From JAFLUQ01 sp964537995 (GTDB taxonomy: Bacteria > Bacillota > Clostridia > UMGS1883), in assembly GCA_964537995.1 (NCBI GenBank), contig CAZICW010000018.1:1-26418 (forward strand): a stretch of 26,418 nt of DNA, given 5' to 3'. The notes under the pieces are model-generated. The model ran no database searches, was not told the DNA's origin, and was given only the letters and a program-made list of their open reading frames with translations. Position 1 is the first letter of the stretch. Each line of letters begins with the position of its first letter. This document shows, in pieces, positions 21,448-26,418 of the stretch. Both the position numbers and the translations under genes were made by a program.

Positions 21448-21828
21448 ATGGTAACGGGTATTGAACATTTCGCCATAATCAGTGAGGACACAAAACGCCT
21501 TTCGGATTGGTACAAAAGGGTTTTCAACCTCGAATGTGTCTATGACAACGGCAAGGGGACATATTTTCTCGCTTTCCCCGACAAAAGCATGATTGAATTC
21601 ATAACGGCGGAGCATCATGCGCAAAAGCCCGAGGAAAAGCTTGCCGGAGTACGCCATATCGCCTTTACCTGCGATGATTTCGCAAAAACCGTCGAGCTTC
21701 TGAAAAATGAGGGCGTGGAGATAATCCACGACGCGGCGACAAGCTCGAAGGGAATTTCCACCTTCTTCTTCCGCGACATTGACGGAAACGTCATGCATCT
21801 CATCGACAGACCCGAGCCTCTCGTATAA
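21448..21828 (+). CDS. VOC superfamily (glyoxalase/bleomycin-resistance fold) protein
   Basis: A 126-residue cytosolic protein made of one vicinal-oxygen-chelate unit with two beta-alpha-beta-beta-beta modules. Likely metal ligands are H7 (IEHFAI), E50 (MIEFI) and H70 (GVRHIAF); the fourth position, normally Glu as in DGNxxEL, is H117 in DGNVMHLID. The family includes glyoxalase I, epimerases and dioxygenases; I cannot tell which reaction applies. AAGGAGG lies 7 bases before ATG 21448. It sits 20 bases after pruA and 21 before argJ, so it is almost certainly co-transcribed and may detoxify or isomerise an aldehyde or keto compound linked to that pathway. That role is inference. Confidence 0.82.
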   Translation: MVTGIEHFAIISEDTKRLSDWYKRVFNLECVYDNGKGTYFLAFPDKSMIEFITAEHHAQKPEEKLAGVRHIAFTCDDFAKTVELLKNEGVEIIHDAATSSKGISTFFFRDIDGNVMHLIDRPEPLV

Positions 21829-21849
21829 AAATCGAAGGGGGAGAAAAAA

Positions 21850-23082
21850 TTGGCGTTAAAGCAAATTGAGGGCGGAGTAAACGCGGCGCGGGGGTTTTCC
21901 TCATACGGGCTGAGAGCCGGCATAAAGCAGGGAAAAACCAACCGCGACATGGCGCTTATTTATACCTCGGTTCCTGCGGCTGCGGCGGGAGTTTTTACGC
22001 GCAACCGCGTTAAGGCCGCGCCCGTAAAATGGGATGCGGATATAGTAAAAAACGGCAGCGATGTGAGCGCAATCGTTGTAAACACAGGCTTTGCCAATGC
22101 CTGCACAGGCTCAGAGGGAATCCGAAACGCGAGGGCGACGGCGGAGCTTGCCGCGTCGCTGCTCGGTGTGAGCGCGGAAAACGTGCTTGTGGCATCAACG
22201 GGAGTCATAGGCGGGCAGCTTCCGATGGAAGCGATCGAAAACGGCGTAAGGCAGCTTGTCCCCGCGCTGTCTTCCTCTCCCGAAGCCGCCGCTTTGGCGG
22301 CGGAGGCAATTATGACTACCGACACTCACCCGAAGCAGATTGCCTTTGAGCTTAAAATCGGCGGAAAGCCGTGCCGCATAGGAGGAATGTGCAAAGGCAG
22401 CGGAATGATTCACCCCAATATGGGAACAATGCTCTGCTTCATAACCACCGACGCGGCAATCGACAAGCCGCTGCTTGACGAGCTGCTCTCGACTGTCGCC
22501 GACGACACCTTCAATATGGTTTCCGTCGATGGCGATACTTCTACGAACGACACCGCAATCGTACTGGCAAACGGTCTTAGCGGCGGGGAAAAAATTTGCG
22601 AAAAAAATGCCGACTATGCCGCCTTCCGCGAAGCTCTTTACGAAACGATGAAATACCTTTCAATGCGCATTGCCGAGGACGGCGAGGGCGCGACAAAGCT
22701 GTTCGAGGTAACGGTTCGCGGCGCAAATTCGCGCGAAAACGCAAGGCTTCTGGCAAAAAGCGTCGTGACAAGCAATCTTACCAAAGCGGCGATTTTCGGC
22801 CGCGACGCGAACTGGGGCAGGATTCTCTGCGCCATGGGCTACAGCTCCGCGGAATTTAATCCCGACCTTGCGGATATAGCCTTTGTCAGCGAAAACGGCA
22901 GCCTTGAAATAGTCAAAAACGGCGTTGCGACGGATTACAGCGAGGAAATCGCGACAAAAATTCTTTCGGCGGACAAGGTTACCGCGCTTATCGACGTGCA
23001 TGACGGCAGCTTTGCCGCCACTGCGTGGGGCTGCGATCTTACGCACGGATATGTGGATATAAACGCGGACTACCGTTCGTGA
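21850..23082 (+). CDS. argJ: Bifunctional ornithine acetyltransferase / N-acetylglutamate synthase
   Basis: A 410-residue ArgJ that moves the acetyl group from N-acetylornithine to glutamate, running the arginine pathway as a cycle (bifunctional members also use acetyl-CoA). The precursor cleaves itself before a Thr nucleophile: KGSGMIHPNMGTM places the nucleophile at T193, with Gly192 where Ala is usual. Other marks include VVNTGFANACTG, STGVIGGQLP, DGDTSTNDT and FGRDANWGRILCAMGYS. Start is TTG 21850, with GGGGGAG about 7 bases upstream; there is no suitable ATG. It is distant from other arg genes, which are not in this window. Co-transcribed with pruA and the VOC gene. Function is confident. 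Confidence 0.95.
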   Translation: MALKQIEGGVNAARGFSSYGLRAGIKQGKTNRDMALIYTSVPAAAAGVFTRNRVKAAPVKWDADIVKNGSDVSAIVVNTGFANACTGSEGIRNARATAELAASLLGVSAENVLVASTGVIGGQLPMEAIENGVRQLVPALSSSPEAAALAAEAIMTTDTHPKQIAFELKIGGKPCRIGGMCKGSGMIHPNMGTMLCFITTDAAIDKPLLDELLSTVADDTFNMVSVDGDTSTNDTAIVLANGLSGGEKICEKNADYAAFREALYETMKYLSMRIAEDGEGATKLFEVTVRGANSRENARLLAKSVVTSNLTKAAIFGRDANWGRILCAMGYSSAEFNPDLADIAFVSENGSLEIVKNGVATDYSEEIATKILSADKVTALIDVHDGSFAATAWGCDLTHGYVDINADYRS

Positions 23083-23128
23083 ATTTTACGGCGGATTGCG
23101 GTTAAACTACGGAAAAGGAGATAATAAG

Positions 23129-24037
23129 GTGAAGGCTATGAAAAAGAATATCGCGCTTTTGCTGCTTGCGGCTCTGCTTGCCTGCGCCGCGACGGGCTGC
23201 AAAAGCAAAATACGCACCGAAATTCCCATGGAAAACATAAGAGCCATGATTTGCACGGGAGAAGGCGACGTATTTATCCTTTCCGATTTGGGACTGCGCC
23301 GCTATAACCTTTCTTCGGATAAGGAGCTGTCGTATATTTACGACGGAGAGGAGCTTACCGAGGCGGAGCTTGACATTTACAAGGGCAGCGATGAAATAGT
23401 TTACAGCGGTCTTTATGTCGATCGAATGATGGCGAGCGGCGAAAACGGCGTCGTGCTGTTCGGAAAATATATGTCAAATTCGCTCGGACGCGACGAGGAT
23501 CTCTTCGTAATACAGGACGCCGCCGACTTGAATTTCGGCGCCGGTTATTTCACTCCGATGGAAAAAAGCGGAGACGATTTCTTAAGCGGCGCTTCGATTG
23601 ACGACAGCGGAATATATTTCAAGTTAAATTATGCTATAGAAAACGGTACCGGCTATGAAGACGGAATAAAGTATAATTACGCCGGTCAGGTTTATCCCTA
23701 TGCCATGCCCGACGGTGTAACGGGGTCTATTGCCAAGGACGGCGACGGCGACGAAAGCTGGTTCCTTGTGGAAACAAAAAAAACCGTCGAGATAACGGAC
23801 GGAAAAGAAATTTTAAAAAGCTATGACCGTTCAAAGGTTGCCGACGCGTTTGTGGACAGCGGCAACGTATATGTGATTTATAAGAGCGGAGCGGTCACGG
23901 TTACGGATACTACGGGAAGCGAAGAAGCTTTCATGGAGCTGAAGGGTACGGTTTCCAAGGCAAACGACGCCTTTCTCTATGACGGCAAGCTGTATTGGTT
24001 TGACGGCGACGGAGTTAAAGTCGGCGCGGCAAAATAA
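23129..24037 (+). CDS. Putative lipoprotein of unknown function, beta-propeller-like
   Basis: A 302-residue predicted lipoprotein: a hydrophobic signal helix ends in ATGC (Cys24). I do not recognise the family. The mature part is rich in acidic residues, Gly and Tyr and has repeated strand-turn units such as GDVFILSDLGLRRYNL, GNVYVIYKSGAVTVTD and GKLYWFDGDGVKVG, a pattern seen in beta-propeller proteins, so a solute- or surface-binding scaffold is possible. The GTG at 23129 is favoured, 8 bases after AAAAGGAG; ATG 23138 with AAGGTGAAGG is nearly as good. It is last in the pruA-VOC-argJ group, 46 bases after argJ, and is followed by a strong terminator. No function is assigned. Confidence 0.75.
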   Translation: MKAMKKNIALLLLAALLACAATGCKSKIRTEIPMENIRAMICTGEGDVFILSDLGLRRYNLSSDKELSYIYDGEELTEAELDIYKGSDEIVYSGLYVDRMMASGENGVVLFGKYMSNSLGRDEDLFVIQDAADLNFGAGYFTPMEKSGDDFLSGASIDDSGIYFKLNYAIENGTGYEDGIKYNYAGQVYPYAMPDGVTGSIAKDGDGDESWFLVETKKTVEITDGKEILKSYDRSKVADAFVDSGNVYVIYKSGAVTVTDTTGSEEAFMELKGTVSKANDAFLYDGKLYWFDGDGVKVGAAK

Positions 24038-24054
24038 GCCGGAAATTCAAAATC

Positions 24055-24082
24055 GAGGGGCTGTTTTTCGCAGCCCCTCTTT
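24055..24082. terminator. Bidirectional intrinsic terminator between convergent genes
   Basis: GAGGGGCTG (24055-24063) pairs perfectly with CAGCCCCTC (24071-24079) around a TTTTTCG loop, followed by TTT on the plus strand; on the minus strand the tail reads GATTTTGAATTT. It separates the plus-strand lipoprotein gene from the convergent topoisomerase gene and can serve both. Confidence 0.82.
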
Positions 24083-24090
24083 CCGTGCGT

Positions 24091-26262
24091 TTATTCTAAG
24101 GTTATCTGTTCGGTCGAGCTGTCCCCGTTTTTTAGGTAATAGCCTGCCGAAGGCAGGTTTTTCGCCCTGTAGTCCTCAATGTGCTTCAGTCTTTCCTCAG
24201 GCAGACACATCTCTTTAAGCAGACTTTTCCTCCGAAGCGTCAGCACCTGCACTCCCTGTGCCGTTCTGGTGCTTTTTGCAAGGATTGCCGCCGTGTTGAA
24301 CACGACGCATTTTTCGATTGTGCTTATGAGAGCTATATCGCGATCCTCGGTTATTTGCAGACAGCCGACAAGATTTCCGCTGCCGTAGGCTCCCGTAAGA
24401 CGCTTGCGGTTTGTTTTTGTGGCGTAGCCGTTCATGCTTATTTTGGCGATCTTGCCGTTGTCAAAAGCGAAAAGCATGAAGCCCTTATAGTCAAAGGCGG
24501 GAGTCGCAAACACAATCCTTTCGCCATCCTCCATATCAAGCAGATTGGGAAGATAATCCCCCATCACGCTCGGACGGGAATCTCCTACGACCGACAATCG
24601 AAGCTTATAGCAGTTCCGGCGGTCGGAGAAGAAAAGCATATCCTGCGAATTAAGGGTTTCCGCTTCGCACAGGATTTCGTCGCCATCCTTCAGCTTATGA
24701 CCTACGCCGGCGCGCAAAGAGGTGAGCGGAATTTTTTTGAAATAATTTTCGCGTGTCATAAATACCCTCACGCGGTAATCATCGTCCTCCTCCTCTTCGG
24801 GGACGGCGGAGCTGTCCACCGTGATAATACGGGTTTTTCTCGGCTTGGCGTACTTTTTGGAAATTTCCTTAAGCTGACCGATTATCACCTTATGAATAAG
24901 CTTGTCGCTTTCGGAGGTTCGGCGAAGCTCGGCAATTTCATTCGTCAACGCCTCAATTTCCGAAATGCGCTTCAAAATATAGTCCTTGTTCAGGTTGCGC
25001 AGCTTTATCTCGGATACAAATTCCGCCTGCTCTCTGTCAATGCCGAAGCCCTCCATCAAATTCGGAACAACCAAAGAGTCATCCGGCGTATTGCGCACGA
25101 TTTTAACCGCCTTGTCTATGTCCAGCAAAATTTTTTCAAGTCCCTTGAGCAGATGCAGCCGCGCCTCCTTATTTTCGGCATCATAGATACACATACGGCG
25201 GATGCTGCCGGTGCGGAAGCGTGTCCACTCCTTCAAAATTTCTTTTATTCCCATGACGCGCGGTTGTCCGTCAACGAGAATGTTGAAGTTGCAGCCGAAG
25301 CTGTCCTCAAGCGTGGTTTTGTCGAACAGCTTTGCCATAAGCCTTTCGGGATCGGCTCCGCGCTTTAGGTCGATTGTTATCCGAAGCCCGTTTATGTCCG
25401 TTTCGTCACGGACGTCGTTTATTTCACGAATTTTGCCCGACTTCATAAGCTCGGCAATTTTTTCTATAATAACCTCGACAGCCGTGGAATACGGTATCTC
25501 GGTTATTTCAACGGTGTTACTCTTTTTTTCGTAGGTGTACTTCCCGCGCACGCGCAGACTTCCGGTACCTGTTTCATAAATCCTGTTCCACGCCTCGCTG
25601 TCGGAAATCAACAGTCCGCCTGTCGAAAAGTCGGGGCCGAGAATATATTCCCGCAAATCGGCCTTTTCGTCCTTGAGGTACGCAATCGCGGCATCGCAGA
25701 CCTCTTTAAGGTTAAAGGAGGCGACCCTGCTTGCCATACCTACGGCAATTCCCATATTGGGATTGACAAGAATATTCGGAAAAGCTGTCGGCAGAAGCGT
25801 GGGTTCCTGCATTGTACCGTCGTAGTTGTCGATAAAATCAACGGTGTTTTTGTCTATATCGCGGAAAATTTCCTCGCATATCGGCGCAAGCTTAACCTCG
25901 GTATAGCGAGCGGCAGCGTACGCCATATCGCGGCTGTACTGCTTGCCGAAATTTCCCTTGGAATCAATAAACGGATGCAGCAGAGCTTCGTTTCCCTCGG
26001 TCAGACGAACCATTGTTTCGTAAATTGCCGCGTCGCCGTGAGGATTGAGCTTCATCGCTTCACCGACCACGGTCGCGCTTTTTGTGCGCTTTCCTTTTAA
26101 AAGTCCGCGCTTGTACATCATATACAAAAGCTTTCTGTGCGCAGGCTTGAAGCCGTCGATTTCGGGAATGGCGCGCGATATTATAACGCTCATTGCGTAG
26201 GGCATGAAATTTTTTTCCAGAGTTTCGGTTATTTTTTCGGGAGTGGAACTGTTACTGGGCAT
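24091..26262 (-). CDS. Type II topoisomerase subunit A (GyrA/ParC-like, divergent)
   Basis: A 723-residue DNA-breaking subunit of a type IIA topoisomerase. The winged-helix core shows SRAIPEIDGFKPAHRKLLY, NPHGDAAIYE, GNFGKQYSRDMAYAAARY with active-site Tyr120 after Arg119, and a long coiled-coil and gate region; an acidic EEEEDDD stretch precedes a C-terminal beta-pinwheel. I see no canonical GyrA-box (QRRGGKG), which suits a ParC-like decatenase better than gyrase. In the quinolone region, positions matching E. coli GyrA S83 and D87 are A78 and E82. ATG 26262 follows GGAGG by 7 bases. It has its own promoter (26306-26334); the partner B subunit is not in the window. Whether to call it parC or gyrA is unresolved. 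Confidence 0.88.
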   Translation of the reverse strand: MPSNSSTPEKITETLEKNFMPYAMSVIISRAIPEIDGFKPAHRKLLYMMYKRGLLKGKRTKSATVVGEAMKLNPHGDAAIYETMVRLTEGNEALLHPFIDSKGNFGKQYSRDMAYAAARYTEVKLAPICEEIFRDIDKNTVDFIDNYDGTMQEPTLLPTAFPNILVNPNMGIAVGMASRVASFNLKEVCDAAIAYLKDEKADLREYILGPDFSTGGLLISDSEAWNRIYETGTGSLRVRGKYTYEKKSNTVEITEIPYSTAVEVIIEKIAELMKSGKIREINDVRDETDINGLRITIDLKRGADPERLMAKLFDKTTLEDSFGCNFNILVDGQPRVMGIKEILKEWTRFRTGSIRRMCIYDAENKEARLHLLKGLEKILLDIDKAVKIVRNTPDDSLVVPNLMEGFGIDREQAEFVSEIKLRNLNKDYILKRISEIEALTNEIAELRRTSESDKLIHKVIIGQLKEISKKYAKPRKTRIITVDSSAVPEEEEDDDYRVRVFMTRENYFKKIPLTSLRAGVGHKLKDGDEILCEAETLNSQDMLFFSDRRNCYKLRLSVVGDSRPSVMGDYLPNLLDMEDGERIVFATPAFDYKGFMLFAFDNGKIAKISMNGYATKTNRKRLTGAYGSGNLVGCLQITEDRDIALISTIEKCVVFNTAAILAKSTRTAQGVQVLTLRRKSLLKEMCLPEERLKHIEDYRAKNLPSAGYYLKNGDSSTEQITLE

Positions 26263-26305
26263 TGAAATACCTCCAAATGTATTGCGAATCACTGTATTCC
26301 CATTA

Positions 26306-26334
26306 ATTTTACCACACTGTTTCGGATTTGTCCA
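26306..26334 (-). promoter_or_regulatory. Promoter for the topoisomerase A-subunit gene
   Basis: Minus-strand -35 TGGACA (complement 26329-26334), a 17-base spacer, -10 TAAAAT (complement 26306-26311), 44 bases upstream of the start codon. This suggests the gene can be expressed independently of anything beyond the right edge. Confidence 0.62.
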
Positions 26335-26393
26335 GTAAAATTTTGGCGATTCGGGAGCAGCTTGGGCTTACTCAACAATTTTTCAAATTACCC

Positions 26394-26418
26394 TTGACAA
26401 AAAAGTCCGTTTTAATTA
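26394..26418 (+). promoter_or_regulatory. Possible promoter cut by the window edge
   Basis: A perfect TTGACA at 26394-26399 is followed by AT-rich sequence; 17 bases later, at 26417, the window ends in TA, compatible with the start of a -10 box. It may drive a plus-strand gene outside the window. Only half the promoter is visible. Confidence 0.3.

Noticed and set aside
24181..25368. A 395-codon plus-strand open frame opposite the topoisomerase gene.
   Set aside because: Antisense shadow; composition and lack of motifs or a start signal argue against coding.

Overview
This 26.4 kb window looks like chromosomal DNA of an anaerobic low-GC-lineage Bacillota (class Clostridia). My best guess is a gut-type Oscillospirales/Ruminococcaceae relative, but no 16S or other marker is present to fix it. 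The case rests on a reverse rubrerythrin plus rubredoxin pair, a tetrahydrofolate (THF) riboswitch driving an ECF-type folT, YqeG, TrmK/Nif3, a VanW-domain lipoprotein, strong TTGACA/TATAAT promoters with 17-bp spacers, AGGAGG-type ribosome binding sites and several TTG starts. There are no rRNA or tRNA genes, insertion sequences, phage genes or CRISPR arrays. Coding density is high and every intergenic gap is under about 220 bases. I annotate 26 protein genes, one riboswitch, one probable Fur-family operator, about a dozen promoters and several terminators.

Layout. (1) 81-1858, minus strand: a one-frame fusion of a Ppx/GppA phosphatase with the tRNA wobble methyltransferase TrmL, followed by thioredoxin. 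(2) 2015-4478, plus strand: a membrane-anchored Fe-S (DUF2318-like) protein, a VanW lipoprotein, then a two-gene oxygen-defence operon (reverse rubrerythrin and a rubredoxin with a shortened CxC knuckle) with a Fur/PerR-like palindrome just after a consensus promoter. (3) 4670-6652, minus: NAD-dependent DNA ligase. A small orphan plus-strand gene follows at 6766. (4) 7199-8230, minus: DNA polymerase III delta subunit, divergent from an acyltransferase-3 membrane protein at 8428-9438. (5) 9425-12470, minus: apbE lipoprotein, then a PIN-like protein, trmK and a Nif3-family gene as a tight cluster. (6) 12684-16509, plus: yqeG overlapping an aroE-aroK fusion, then the THF riboswitch, folT and folC. 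(7) 16592-19728, plus: an alanine/sodium symporter, a monofunctional transglycosylase and a ComEC-like metallo-beta-lactamase lipoprotein. (8) 19799-24037, plus: eukaryotic-type P5C dehydrogenase, a VOC protein, argJ and a lipoprotein, closed by a strong terminator. (9) 24091-26262, minus: a divergent type II topoisomerase A subunit.

How the genes fit together. Shikimate synthesis (aroE-aroK) lies next to folate salvage (folT, folC), whose transcript senses THF. P5C dehydrogenase makes glutamate and ArgJ uses glutamate/acetyl-ornithine chemistry, so that operon joins proline/ornithine breakdown to arginine synthesis. The PIN-trmK-nif3 group suggests an RNA-processing theme.

The window is mainly housekeeping. 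I see no clear self-contained new system such as a defence island. The most unusual item is the Ppx-TrmL fusion, which could tie polyphosphate/(p)ppGpp chemistry to tRNA-Leu wobble modification. Next come the PIN-like protein with a cysteine cluster, the CxC rubredoxin under a Fur-like operator, and the readable switching mechanism of the THF riboswitch.
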